The notes: a model not told the origin generated them from the sequence alone. Shown: positions 18,021-26,847, counted from the stretch's first letter. The stretch is DNA of 64,000 bases from Rhodopseudomonas boonkerdii (GCF_021184025.1 NZ_CP036537.1:5485001-5549000); one strand, 5' to 3'. Made by a program: numbers and translations.

Positions 18021-19244
18021 TTATTGAGGGGACGAGCCATTCAGCTCGCGTAAAACGTCGTTGGTGTGTTCGCCCAGACGAGGCGGAGCGTGGCGCGGGA
18101 CATTGGGCACGCCATCGAAGACGATGCCCGTTCCCACCTGCGGAACGACACGGCCATCAGCGGCTGTCATTCGATAGAACAGACCACGCTGATGGAGGGT
18201 TTCATCGGTCACGACCTGATCGACCCGATTGATCGGGCCGGCCGGCACACGCGCCTCTGCGAACAACGGCAGCCAATGCGCACGCGGCTTCTCGCGCAGG
18301 ATTGCGGCGATCTGCGCAACAATCTCATCACGATTTTCGCGGCGCTCCATATTGCTGCTGCGGCCTTCGAGCAAGGCCTGTTCGGGCTGACCGACAGCCG
18401 CCCAGAAGCGCTGCCAGAGATTGTCGTTGCCGAGGCCGAGGGTGATCGGATCATCCGCAGTCTCGAAAGCCTGATAGATCGCGATCACGCTATCGCGGCC
18501 GCCGGAACGAGTGGGCACGGTGCCGGAGCCGAGATAGGGCATGATCCGGCAGGACAGAAAGCGCGTCATAGAATCGACCAGCGCAACATCGACCACATGG
18601 CCCTTCCCTGTGCGCTGCCGGTCGAACAATGCCGCGATGGCTCCGAAGGCCGCGTCCTGGCCAGCGAGCATGTCGGCCGCGGGTGCGCCGACTTTCTGCG
18701 CCTCGCGGCCGGCCTCGCCAGTGACATCCATGATGCCCGAATAGCCTTCGGCGATCAGGTCGTAGCAAGTCCAGTCGGCGCGCTCGCCCGCGATGCCGAA
18801 ACCAGTGATCGAGACATAGATCAGATCTTCTCGGAGAGCGCGCAGTGTCGCGACGTCGAGCTTGAGCTTGCGGGTGACGCGCGGCGACATGTTGACCACG
18901 ACGACATCCGCGGTCTTGATCAATCGGTGCAGCACATCGAGCCCTTCCGGGCTGGAATAATCCAAGGCCACGCTCTTCTTATTGCGATTGACCGAGGCAA
19001 ACCAAAGCGCTTCGCCGTCGAGAAAAGGAGGCCCCCATGCACGCGCGTCGTCACCGCCATTGGGACGCTCGACCTCGAGCACCTCGGCGCCCATGTCTGC
19101 CAGCAGCATGGTGGCCGAAGGGCCGGCGATCGACGTCGTGAGATCGACGATGCGGACGCCGTCGAGCATGCTGTAGCCACTGCCCGACTGGACCAGTGGC
19201 AGGGCATCCGCGGGAATCGCCTTGGCTTTCATTCCAGTGGTCAC
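18021..19244 (-). CDS. CaiB/BaiF family III CoA-transferase
   Basis: A 407-residue class III CoA-transferase: MLDGVRIVDLTTSIAGPSATMLLADMGAEVLEVERP at the N-terminus, RNKKSVALDYSSPEG, YDLIAEGYSGIMDVTGE holding the usual catalytic Asp, then the small-domain region LGNDNLWQRFWAAVG. It probably starts with GTG at 19244, 7 bases after GGGGAAG; the next ATG (19232) is too far from that site. It probably moves CoA between acids, for instance from a product acyl-CoA to the entering substrate. Confidence 0.87.
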   Translation of the reverse strand: MTTGMKAKAIPADALPLVQSGSGYSMLDGVRIVDLTTSIAGPSATMLLADMGAEVLEVERPNGGDDARAWGPPFLDGEALWFASVNRNKKSVALDYSSPEGLDVLHRLIKTADVVVVNMSPRVTRKLKLDVATLRALREDLIYVSITGFGIAGERADWTCYDLIAEGYSGIMDVTGEAGREAQKVGAPAADMLAGQDAAFGAIAALFDRQRTGKGHVVDVALVDSMTRFLSCRIMPYLGSGTVPTRSGGRDSVIAIYQAFETADDPITLGLGNDNLWQRFWAAVGQPEQALLEGRSSNMERRENRDEIVAQIAAILREKPRAHWLPLFAEARVPAGPINRVDQVVTDETLHQRGLFYRMTAADGRVVPQVGTGIVFDGVPNVPRHAPPRLGEHTNDVLRELNGSSPQ

Positions 19245-19256
19245 TGCGCTTCCCCG

Positions 19257-20249
19257 TTACCGATCCATCACGATGACGGCCTTTCCGCGCACCTTGCCCT
19301 GCTCGATCAGCTCAAGCGCGAGCGGCAGCTCCTTGAACGGAAACTCCTTCATCACATGCGGCTTCACCGCACCGGACTGCCAGAGATCGAAGATCGCCTT
19401 CTGCACCTCGTCGATGCGCTCCGGTGTACGATCGCGGTAGTCGCTCCACTGCAGGCCGGTGACGGCGATGTTCTTCACGAGCAAATAATTGACCTTGAGT
19501 GTCGGGATCTCGCCGGCGGCAAAGCCGATGACGACGAGACGACCGCACCAGGCCAGCGCACGGATCGCGGCGGCGAAGAATTCGTCGCCGAGCGGATCGA
19601 TCACCACATCGACGCCCTTGCCGCCGGTGACGGCATGCACCTGCGCCCGCAGACTCTCGCGCATGTTGGGCTGGGTGAGATCGATGATGTGATCGGCGCC
19701 GCTCTGGCGCACCAGCTCGGCTTCTTCCTCGTTGCGCACGGCGGCCAGTACGGTGGCGCCGAGGCCCTTGGCGAGTTGAACGGTGGCGAGGCCGATGCCG
19801 CCGGCGGCGCCGCCGACCAGCACGCTCTCGCCGCGCTTGAGATGACCGCGATCGATCAGCGCGAGATAGGCGGTCTGATAGACCAGGCCCATGGCTGCGG
19901 CCGCGGCGAAGTATAGGCCGTCCGGCATCCGGAACACCTGATGTTCGGCGACCACGGCCTGTTCGGCGAAGCCGCCATTCTCCACATGGCATAGCACGCG
20001 ATCACCGGTGGCGACGCGGGTAACGCCTGCGCCGACGCCGAGCACCACGCCGGAAAAGTCCTTGCCCGGCGTGAACGGGCGCGGCGGCAGGATCTGATAT
20101 TTGCCGGACACCACGAGCACGTCGGGAAAATTGATGCCGGCGGCGTGGATCCCGACATGGACCTGGCCCGGACCAGGCGCGAGGTCCGGCACAGTGTTGC
20201 ACTGGAGCGATGACGGCGGACCGTGCTCGACGACTTGGAATGCGCGCAT
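19257..20249 (-). CDS. Zinc-free quinone oxidoreductase-like MDR enzyme
   Basis: A 330-residue medium-chain dehydrogenase/reductase of the NADPH:quinone oxidoreductase/enoyl reductase type. It starts MRAFQVVEHGPP, has AAGINFPDVLVVSGKYQ and PGKDFSGVV without the catalytic-zinc Cys/His set, and the nucleotide fold GGAAGGIGLATVQLAKGLGA. The ATG at 20249 follows AAGGGGA. The operon position, between two CoA-transferase-family genes, suggests reduction of an enoyl-CoA or similar double bond. No residue fixes the substrate. Confidence 0.87.
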   Translation of the reverse strand: MRAFQVVEHGPPSSLQCNTVPDLAPGPGQVHVGIHAAGINFPDVLVVSGKYQILPPRPFTPGKDFSGVVLGVGAGVTRVATGDRVLCHVENGGFAEQAVVAEHQVFRMPDGLYFAAAAAMGLVYQTAYLALIDRGHLKRGESVLVGGAAGGIGLATVQLAKGLGATVLAAVRNEEEAELVRQSGADHIIDLTQPNMRESLRAQVHAVTGGKGVDVVIDPLGDEFFAAAIRALAWCGRLVVIGFAAGEIPTLKVNYLLVKNIAVTGLQWSDYRDRTPERIDEVQKAIFDLWQSGAVKPHVMKEFPFKELPLALELIEQGKVRGKAVIVMDR

Positions 20250-20260
20250 GGACGGTCCCC

Positions 20261-21391
20261 TTACTTGGACAGAATGGCGTCGGTGTCGGCACCGAGCGCG
20301 GGCGGCGACGATCGCTCGGCGCTGCGGAAGGTGGTGGAGATCGGCACCGGAATGGCCGGGATGGTGCGGCCGTTCACCGCGATCTTGCGGTCCAAGAGGC
20401 CACGCGCCTTCACATGCGGATCGGCGACCGCATCCTTCAGGCTGGCCACGATGGAGCAGCAGACATCCTTGCCCTCGAAGATCGCCATCCACTCAATGCT
20501 GGTCTTGCCGGCGATGATCTTGCCGACGGCATCGATGGCCGTCTTCCAGTCCGCATCGGGTGCGCGCATCGCGGCGGGCAATTCGATGGCGGTGCAGAAA
20601 TTATCCCAGAACTTTTCTTCGATCGGCGCCGCGGCAAGATAGCGATCATCTTTGGTGCGATAGATCTGGTAACGTGGGCTTCCGCCGGTGACGAGCGCAT
20701 CGCTGCCGCCCGGCCAATCATTGGCGGCGAAGCCGTTGCCGAGGCCCCAGTAAGCGAGGCCGAGCAGATTGTCGCCCATGGAGATGTCGATATAGCTGCC
20801 CTCGCCGGTGCGATCGCGCTTGCGCAGCGCCAGCAGGATATTGGTCATGGCCGGATAGGCGCCAGCGGCGAGATCGGCGATCAGCACGGGCGGAATGATC
20901 GGCGCGCCGGTACGGTCGGCGCTGAGGCCGAGAATGCCGGACTCGGCGAGATAATTGAGATCATGCGCGGCGATCATCGCCTTGGGGCCGGTCTGGCCCC
21001 AGCCGGTGACGGCGCAATAGATGATCTTCGGATTGATCGCCTTCATGGCCTCATAGCCGAGACCGAGGCGATCCATGACGCCGGGGCGGAACTGCTCGAT
21101 CACCACATCGGCTTCCGCGATCAGCGGGCGCAGCCGCGCGATAGAGTCCTTCGCCTTGAGATCGATGGCGATGCTCTTCTTGCCCGCGTTGAGCAGCGCG
21201 AAATTGACGCTGTCGTCGCCGAATTTCGGCTCATAGCTGCGCATCTCGTCGCCGCGGCCGGGGCGCTCGATCTTAACTACGTGCGCGCCGGCCTCCGCCA
21301 ACATAAGGCTGGCGAATGGTCCTGGTAGCAGCGTGCTGAAATCCAGGACCCGGATGTCGTCGAGCGGCGCATTGGAGACGCCGGGGGTCAT
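20261..21391 (-). CDS. CaiB/BaiF family protein, alpha-methylacyl-CoA racemase-like
   Basis: A 376-residue family III CoA-transferase homologue. The segment AAHDLNYLAESGILG followed by IPPVLIADLAAG resembles alpha-methylacyl-CoA racemase, where the His of the GHDINY segment and the Asp of the .GD.GGG segment form the base pair. N-terminal landmarks are DIRVLDFSTLLPGPFASLML and GDEMRSYEPKFGDDSV. It overlaps the ligase stop as ATGA. If it is a racemase it would adjust stereochemistry at the alpha carbon before dehydrogenation; CoA transfer remains possible. Confidence 0.75.
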   Translation of the reverse strand: MTPGVSNAPLDDIRVLDFSTLLPGPFASLMLAEAGAHVVKIERPGRGDEMRSYEPKFGDDSVNFALLNAGKKSIAIDLKAKDSIARLRPLIAEADVVIEQFRPGVMDRLGLGYEAMKAINPKIIYCAVTGWGQTGPKAMIAAHDLNYLAESGILGLSADRTGAPIIPPVLIADLAAGAYPAMTNILLALRKRDRTGEGSYIDISMGDNLLGLAYWGLGNGFAANDWPGGSDALVTGGSPRYQIYRTKDDRYLAAAPIEEKFWDNFCTAIELPAAMRAPDADWKTAIDAVGKIIAGKTSIEWMAIFEGKDVCCSIVASLKDAVADPHVKARGLLDRKIAVNGRTIPAIPVPISTTFRSAERSSPPALGADTDAILSK

Positions 21392-23007
21392 GCCGAGCGC
21401 GCTTGGCGTCGAGCGTTAACGAAGGTCGGCGTGAGCTCGCCGCGCCTGACCTGGAGAACGAGCTCGCGCTTCAGGATCTTTCCGCTCGCAGTGAGGGGAA
21501 AATCCGCGACGGTGACGAAGTATTCGGGCATGTCGTACTTCGACAGCCCCTCGGTCTTCAGATGCTCAAGCATCTCGTCGGAAGAGACGCGACCCGAGAC
21601 GGCGATGCAGACCCGCTCGCCCAATCTCTCATCGGCGACGGGAAATACCGCGACCCGTCCCGCCTCGGCATGCCGCAGCGCGATCGCCTCGATGTGCGAA
21701 GGATAGATGTTATGCCCGCCCCTTATGATGAGGTCCTTGAGGCGCCCTTCGATCCTAAGATTGCCGGCAGCATCGAGGATTCCGAGATCACCCGACAGAA
21801 ACCAGCCATCGCTGTTGAAACTCGAGTCGGTTGCGGATTGGTTGCCGAAATAGCCCAGCATCAGAGCGGCGCCGCGCCCCGCGATTTGTCCGACCTCCCC
21901 GACGCCGACCTCCTTGTCGGCATCGCTCGGGTCGAAGAGCTTGATCCGATACGAACGCCCACCTCGGCCGCAGGACGCCAAGATGGTCTCCGCATCGTCG
22001 TTCGGGTGGGTGTATTGATGCGAGGAATTCTCGGTCATTCCGTAGACGTTCTGAGGGCGCACGCCCTGATCGACGAAGGATGCAGCCACGCTCGGCGGAA
22101 TAGGAGCTCCCGCCATGTAGAAAGTCTTGACCCCACCGAGCGTTGAACGATTGCTCTGTCTTTGTTCCGCCAGGACGTCCATCGCGTGCGTTGGCACTCC
22201 AAGCACGTACGTGGCACCTGTCTTCTCCAACCAGTCGAGGCGGGAGACGTCCTTCGGCGGATCGCCCGTCACGAATTTTCCACCGACGAGAAGCCATTGC
22301 GCCACGCCAACCCAGGCAATGTGATGGGACAGCGGTGACAGCGACAGCAGCACCATGTCCCGGCCATGCTGCCAATCCCGAACGAGATCGCGCGCGTTTG
22401 CGAGCAGAGTATTGTGCGAATGCATCACGCATTTTGGTGCGCCCGTAGTCCCCGAAGTGAAGGCGAGATAGACGACCGCGTCCGGATCGGTCTTTGGCGC
22501 CGTATTGTTACCTGCCGGTCGCGGGAAGTTCGTCGGGGTGTAGACGACCTTTAATGACGGAATACGAACCAGAATGGCATCGAGATCGACTGTTTCTCGA
22601 TCAGCACCCCACCCGTCCTCGACGAGGAATGCCTTGGCTCCCAAATTTCCTAGCAGGGTCGCGACCTCGCCGCAGGTATGGGTCTTGTGGACTGAAGGAT
22701 TGCACGCGATCCCTTCCCGCGCGCAGGCGAGGAACATCACGATCGCCTCGACACGGTTGGACATCCACATCAACACTCGGTCACCGCCGCCGAGTCCATA
22801 CTCGCGGAGATCCGCAGCGACGCCGTCGGCCCAGAGCTTCAGCTCCCTCCAAGTAAGAGAACGCGAGGCGTCCTGCACAGCAGTGTCCCTTGGCCGCTCC
22901 GTCGCATGATGAGACAGAAGATCGTAGAACGTGTCATCTCGCCAAAGCTGCTCTTCGTAGTAGCGTTTGGCGTGGGCCGGGTGGTGGAGTGTCAAATACG
23001 GCTTCAT
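21388..23007 (-). CDS. AMP-forming acyl-CoA ligase (AliA-like role)
   Basis: A 539-residue ANL-superfamily ligase that would activate a carboxylic acid with ATP and CoA. Motifs: LAFTSGTTGAPKCVMHSH (P-loop-like), VYGMTENSS, DGWFLSGDLGILD, GRLKDLIIRGGHNIYPSHIE and the catalytic Lys in PLTASGKILKREL. It is the first gene of the operon and lies about 40 bases downstream of the predicted sigma-54 promoter start. The context (BadI-like hydrolase, ACAD) points to an alicyclic or branched acid, analogous to AliA, by inference. Confidence 0.88.
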   Translation of the reverse strand: MKPYLTLHHPAHAKRYYEEQLWRDDTFYDLLSHHATERPRDTAVQDASRSLTWRELKLWADGVAADLREYGLGGGDRVLMWMSNRVEAIVMFLACAREGIACNPSVHKTHTCGEVATLLGNLGAKAFLVEDGWGADRETVDLDAILVRIPSLKVVYTPTNFPRPAGNNTAPKTDPDAVVYLAFTSGTTGAPKCVMHSHNTLLANARDLVRDWQHGRDMVLLSLSPLSHHIAWVGVAQWLLVGGKFVTGDPPKDVSRLDWLEKTGATYVLGVPTHAMDVLAEQRQSNRSTLGGVKTFYMAGAPIPPSVAASFVDQGVRPQNVYGMTENSSHQYTHPNDDAETILASCGRGGRSYRIKLFDPSDADKEVGVGEVGQIAGRGAALMLGYFGNQSATDSSFNSDGWFLSGDLGILDAAGNLRIEGRLKDLIIRGGHNIYPSHIEAIALRHAEAGRVAVFPVADERLGERVCIAVSGRVSSDEMLEHLKTEGLSKYDMPEYFVTVADFPLTASGKILKRELVLQVRRGELTPTFVNARRQARSA

Positions 23008-23058
23008 ACATGCTCTCGCAATGCAGCACGGCTGTTAGGATGGCTGCGCCAATTCAGT

Positions 23059-23074
23059 AGCAACGCGCATGCCA
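23059..23074 (-). promoter_or_regulatory. Sigma-54 promoter of the eleven-gene operon
   Basis: The minus strand reads TGGCATGCGCGTTGCT, a 16-base match to TGGCAC-N5-TTGCW with correct GG/GC spacing. The predicted transcript start is near 23047, about 40 bases before the ligase ATG at 23007. The divergent activator gene starts at 23227. Confidence 0.8.
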
Positions 23075-23226
23075 ATCGGGGGGCGCATTTCGGCTGCGCT
23101 GATATTGAACGATAATATGAGTTGACGGCGCCTCGATGGACCGGCTTGTGTTCTCGGAAAGCGCAGTTCCTGGCAGCGGAGCATGCGCCGCTGTCGAATA
23201 GTGTCTTCAACGAGGACATAGAGGAA

Positions 23227-24873
23227 ATGCCGAAGACATCTCACACACCGATTACGGGCGTCGTCCTCTTCGACGCGGCCGGAAAAATTGTCACCTCCGC
23301 CGGCATCGGCGCGGATCAGCGGATCAAGTCGCTCGCTTCCGACGCGAGCTGGCTCGAGGAAGCGCGCGAACGCCGCATCACGATGCTCAACCTGGATCGC
23401 AGGACCTACGTGGTGCTGCTGATGCGCACCGCCCAGGGTGAAATCATGCTGATGAGCGAGACACCCGGCCAAGCTCTGCTGAACTTCATCTCCAGCGTCG
23501 ATTTTGCATGGGAGGTGTTCGAACATCTGCTCACCGATCCGTTCGAAGCAATGACCGTGGTCGATGAGAAGGCTCGGCTCGTCTATCTACCCACGGTACA
23601 TGAAGCGTTTTTCGGTTTGAAACCTGGAGAAGGCAACGGAAAGCCTGTCGAGGCCGTCATCGAGAACTCGCGCCTTCATGAGATCGTCGCGACAGGGAAA
23701 TCTGATATCGGCGCGATCCAGCGTATGCGCGGATCGGAGCGGGTGGTGGCTCGCATTCCACTGAAACGAGACGGCAAGGTGATCGGCGCCATCGGGAGGG
23801 TGATGTTCAAGGGGCCCAAGCAGGTTGAGGCCCTGAGTCGAAGGATCGCCGCGCTCGAGGGTGACGTCGAATTCTACAAGCGAGAGAGTCAAGCGCTCCG
23901 CTCAAGAGCCTACGGACTCGAAGCCATTATCGGGACGAGCGCCGCGATCCAGCGACTTCGCACTCAGATCATCAAGGTTGCTCCGCTCGAGATACCCGTA
24001 TTGATCAGGGGTGAGAGCGGCACCGGCAAGGAGCTGGTCGCCCATGCGCTGCATCAGTTGGGTCCCCGGCGGGATAATGCCATGGTCAATGTCAATGCTG
24101 CCGCTCTTCCTCCCACTCTGGTCGAGTCCGAACTTTTTGGGTACGAAGCAGGCTCGTTCACTGGCGCCGACAAAAAGGGGCGTAAAGGCAAGTTCGAGCA
24201 AGCTAACGGAGGAACGATCTTCCTCGATGAGATCGGGGACATGCCTCTTGAGGTGCAGGCCAAGCTGTTGCGTGTGCTGCAGGACCGCATCGTCGAGCGC
24301 ATCGGTGGCGACAGTCCGCGGGAAGTCGATTTCCGGCTGGTGAGCGCGACCAACAAGGATCTTACGACTCTCGTCGAGAACGGTGGCTTCAGGCTGGATC
24401 TCTACTATCGCATTTCGCCAATCGTCATCGAGCTTCCGCCGCTTCGTGACCGTCTCGAGGACATCTCCGCCCTCGCCGAAAAGTTCCTGCGCGACATCGC
24501 ATACCGGCATGCCCGTCCCGTTCCCGAGTTCGGTCCCGACGCGATTGCGCAACTTGTTGATCGGGCTTGGCCGGGCAACGTACGGCAGCTTCAGCACGAA
24601 GTCGAACGTGCGTTCGCGTTCTGCGACGGAGACACGATAACGACGTCAGATCTTTCTGATGTGCCTCGTCGTGTCTCCGCAGTCGTCCCCCCGATAGCGG
24701 CGGAGGAGCAGCCGGCCCGGGAGCTCAAGGACATCGTGGCGGATGTTCAGAGTGAGGAGATTAGGGAGGCGCTCGCTGCATGCAACGGCAATAAGAAGAA
24801 GGCCGCCGAACTGCTCGGTATCTCACGCTCCTTCCTCTACAAAAAGCTCGCCGAGATGGACCGGACGGACTGA
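23227..24873 (+). CDS. Sigma-54-dependent enhancer-binding activator
   Basis: A 548-residue NtrC-class activator. Order: N-terminal region including a PAS-like part near residues 105-200 (FEAMTVVDEKARLVYLPTVH), a linker helix, then the AAA+ domain with ESGTGKELVA (Walker A), ESELFGYEAGSFTGADKKGR (GSFTGA instead of the usual GAFTGA loop), GGTIFLDEIGDM (Walker B) and RLDLYYRISPIVIELPPLRDR, and finally a Fis-type HTH (KKAAELLGISRSFLYKKLAEM). The ATG at 23227 follows GAGG; an in-frame upstream extension from 23122 has no such site. It very probably drives the seven sigma-54 promoters listed here. The PAS region may sense an acid or acyl-CoA. Confidence 0.92.
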   Translation: MPKTSHTPITGVVLFDAAGKIVTSAGIGADQRIKSLASDASWLEEARERRITMLNLDRRTYVVLLMRTAQGEIMLMSETPGQALLNFISSVDFAWEVFEHLLTDPFEAMTVVDEKARLVYLPTVHEAFFGLKPGEGNGKPVEAVIENSRLHEIVATGKSDIGAIQRMRGSERVVARIPLKRDGKVIGAIGRVMFKGPKQVEALSRRIAALEGDVEFYKRESQALRSRAYGLEAIIGTSAAIQRLRTQIIKVAPLEIPVLIRGESGTGKELVAHALHQLGPRRDNAMVNVNAAALPPTLVESELFGYEAGSFTGADKKGRKGKFEQANGGTIFLDEIGDMPLEVQAKLLRVLQDRIVERIGGDSPREVDFRLVSATNKDLTTLVENGGFRLDLYYRISPIVIELPPLRDRLEDISALAEKFLRDIAYRHARPVPEFGPDAIAQLVDRAWPGNVRQLQHEVERAFAFCDGDTITTSDLSDVPRRVSAVVPPIAAEEQPARELKDIVADVQSEEIREALAACNGNKKKAAELLGISRSFLYKKLAEMDRTD

Positions 24874-24884
24874 CCGTCCGGTCC
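24858..24884. terminator. GC-rich hairpin over the activator stop codon
   Basis: GGACCGGACGG and CCGTCCGGTCC form a perfect 11-base stem with loop ACTGA, which includes the stop codon at 24871-24873. It lies between convergent genes ending at 24873 and 24894 and could stop transcripts from both sides. There is no clear T-run. Confidence 0.5.
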
Positions 24885-24893
24885 GCATTCGCG

Positions 24894-26105
24894 TCACTTC
24901 TTCAGCAGCGGGCATTCGCTTTCCGAAAGCGGTCGGTATGCCTGCTCGGCCGGGATCGTCGATACGACGTTCATGAGGTCCCACTCGCCTTTCGATTGCG
25001 AGGGCTTCTTCGCCTGAAGCAGATACATGTCGCGCATCATCCGACCATCGTCTCGAATCGATCCATTCTTCGTCATGAAGTCGTTCACCGGCAGCTTTTT
25101 CATCGCTACCACAACAGCCTTGGCTTCGTCGGTACCCGCAGCCTTGACTGCCTTGAGGTAGTGCAGGGCCGCGCTGTAGATGCCGGCCTGGAAGGACGTT
25201 GGAGGCTTGCCGTTGTGGCGCTCCGCGAAGCGCTTCGAGAACGCCCTGGTGTCCTCATTCTGATCCCAGTAGAAGGCTTCGGTGAAGAGCAAGCCCTGTG
25301 CGGTCTTGAGGCCGAGCGTGTGGATGTCGGTGAGCAGGACAAGCATTCCTGCGAGTTTCTGCCCACCATCCACGACGCCGAACTCCGAAGCCGTCTTGAT
25401 AGCGTTTATGGTATCAGCGCCGGCATTGGCGAGGCCGATCACTTCCGACTTTGACGATTGAGCCTGCAGCAGGAACGACGAGAAGTCCGACGAATTGAGC
25501 GGCGCGCGCACCGATCCGACGACCTTTCCTCCCTTTTTCTTGACAACGGCTGCGGTATCCTGCTCGAGCGAGTGGCCGAACGCATAGTCGGCCGTCAGGA
25601 AGAACCAGCTATCGCCGCCACCGCGTGACATGACGGCGCTCGCGGTGCCGTTGGCGAGTGCGTAGGTGTCGTAGACCCAATGCATTCCGAGGGGCGAGCA
25701 GGATTTCCCCGTCAAGACGGTCGAGCCCGCCGAAGTCGTGATTGCGATCCGGTTCTTCTCCTGCGTGATCCCCTGAACCGCAAGGGCGACGGCCGAGTTG
25801 CCGAGGCCCATGATGACGTCGACATTTTCCGTATCGTACCAGCGCCGCGCAACTGCGAGACCTACATCGGCCTTGTTCTGCAGATCGCCAGCGATCACCT
25901 CGATCTTCTTGCCGGCCACCGTGCCACCGAAGTCCTCCACCGCCATCCTTACTGCAACGGCGTCTCCCGGCCCCTGAATATCGGCATAAGGCCCGGACAT
26001 GTCATCAAGGACACCGATCTTCACAACATCGGCGGAGATCTGCGCTGTAGCGGCGCAAGGCATGCTGAGTAGCAGTGCGGTGGCAAATATTGTTGGATAT
26101 CTCAT
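24894..26105 (-). CDS. ABC transporter substrate-binding protein, LivK/amide-type
   Basis: A 403-residue periplasmic binding protein (type 1 fold). The signal peptide MRYPTIFATALLLSMPCAATAQ is followed by ISADVVKIGVLDDMSGPYADIQGPGDAVAVRMAVEDFGG, typical of LivK-like proteins in aromatic and acid uptake. GGGDSWFFLTADYAFGHSLEQD is also typical of the family. The ATG at 26105 follows GGGAGGGA. It is monocistronic, behind its own sigma-54 promoter at 26140-26155. No permease genes are next to it, so it must work with a transporter encoded elsewhere. Confidence 0.9.
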   Translation of the reverse strand: MRYPTIFATALLLSMPCAATAQISADVVKIGVLDDMSGPYADIQGPGDAVAVRMAVEDFGGTVAGKKIEVIAGDLQNKADVGLAVARRWYDTENVDVIMGLGNSAVALAVQGITQEKNRIAITTSAGSTVLTGKSCSPLGMHWVYDTYALANGTASAVMSRGGGDSWFFLTADYAFGHSLEQDTAAVVKKKGGKVVGSVRAPLNSSDFSSFLLQAQSSKSEVIGLANAGADTINAIKTASEFGVVDGGQKLAGMLVLLTDIHTLGLKTAQGLLFTEAFYWDQNEDTRAFSKRFAERHNGKPPTSFQAGIYSAALHYLKAVKAAGTDEAKAVVVAMKKLPVNDFMTKNGSIRDDGRMMRDMYLLQAKKPSQSKGEWDLMNVVSTIPAEQAYRPLSESECPLLKK

Positions 26106-26139
26106 TTTCAGTCCCTCCCATTATTGCTCGGAACAAATG

Positions 26140-26155
26140 AGCAAGACCGATGCCA
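26140..26155 (-). promoter_or_regulatory. Sigma-54 promoter of the binding-protein gene
   Basis: The minus strand reads TGGCATCGGTCTTGCT, with the same spacing as the other sites. The predicted start is near 26128, about 23 bases before the ATG at 26105. It forms a divergent pair with 26296-26311. Confidence 0.8.
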
Positions 26156-26225
26156 CGCAATTCTTCAGACGGAGCGGCGCCGATTTCTCGATCTGCGGGA
26201 GCGCGAGTGACCGCATCAAAGACAC

Positions 26226-26244
26226 GTGTGTTCTACGAATACAC
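26226..26244. promoter_or_regulatory. Palindrome between divergent sigma-54 promoters, likely activator site
   Basis: GTGTGTTC-TAC-GAATACAC is an inverted repeat with one mismatch. It lies 71 bases from the minus promoter and 52 from the plus promoter. Its core GTGTTC-N5-ATACAC parallels GTGTTC-N5-GAACAC at 34879-34899. The position suits an upstream activating sequence for the activator at 23227. Confidence 0.6.
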
Positions 26245-26295
26245 TCCTTTCAAGCATGGGCATCGATGGATGAAGACGCGGCGGGCGCGCTCCGT

Positions 26296-26311
26296 TGGCA
26301 TAAGCCTTGCT
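26296..26311 (+). promoter_or_regulatory. Sigma-54 promoter of the MaoC gene
   Basis: TGGCATAAGCCTTGCT matches the -24/-12 consensus. The predicted start is near 26323, about 23 bases before the ATG at 26346. Confidence 0.8.
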
Positions 26312-26345
26312 GCCCGTACGGCTCTATCGGGAGGAACGAGCCAAG

Positions 26346-26804
26346 ATGCAAAAACCACGTGGGATGTATTTCGAGGATTTCGAGATCGGGCAGACGCTGG
26401 TTACGCCAGCCCGCACCATAACGTCGACTGACATCGTCAACTTTGCGTGCCTGTCCGGCGACTTCAACGAGGTGCACACGAATTTCGAATACTGCAAGAC
26501 GACGCAATTTGGCGAGCCCATCGCCCATGGGCCGCTGATCTATGCCGTAGCCGGAGGCCTGACTTATGCGAGCGGCATTAATGACGGGACATTGCTCGCA
26601 TTGCTTGAAATCAAGAGCTGGAAAATGCTGGCGCCCGTGAAGCATGGCGACACGATCCAGGTGCACGCCACCGTGACTGACATCCGCCCCTCCAGCAAGC
26701 CGGACCGCGGGGCCGTCACCTTGGATCGCAAGATCCGAAATCAGTCCGGAGAGGACGTGCAGCAGATGATCGCCACACTACTGTATCGACGTCGCCCAGG
26801 ATAA
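26346..26804 (+). CDS. MaoC-like (R)-specific enoyl-CoA hydratase
   Basis: A 152-residue hotdog hydratase. The hydratase motif is complete: FACLSGDFNEVHTNFEY holds the Asp and His catalytic pair, and FGEPIAHGPLIYAVAGGL is the typical following helix. The N-terminus (MYFEDFEIGQTLVTPARTIT) is that of MaoC proteins. The ATG at 26346 follows GGGAGGA and lies downstream of the predicted sigma-54 start; translation from further upstream would begin before the transcript. It would hydrate a trans-2-enoyl-CoA. Confidence 0.9.
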   Translation: MQKPRGMYFEDFEIGQTLVTPARTITSTDIVNFACLSGDFNEVHTNFEYCKTTQFGEPIAHGPLIYAVAGGLTYASGINDGTLLALLEIKSWKMLAPVKHGDTIQVHATVTDIRPSSKPDRGAVTLDRKIRNQSGEDVQQMIATLLYRRRPG

Positions 26805-26812
26805 TGTGAATC

Positions 26813-26845
26813 CGGTCGTCTGCCACACGGCAGACGACCGCTTTT
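26813..26845 (+). terminator. Rho-independent terminator after the MaoC gene
   Basis: CGGTCGTCTGCC and GGCAGACGACCG form a perfect 12-base stem with loop ACAC, followed by CTTTTC. It lies between the convergent ends of the MaoC gene and the TctC gene, and the stem could stop both. Confidence 0.75.
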
Positions 26846-26847
26846 CG

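Noticed and set aside
16402..19916. Long plus-strand open frames (for example 18066-19916, 616 codons, and 16823-18232)
   Set aside because: They lie antisense to a tight set of recognisable enzymes in GC-rich DNA, and their translations have no family motifs.
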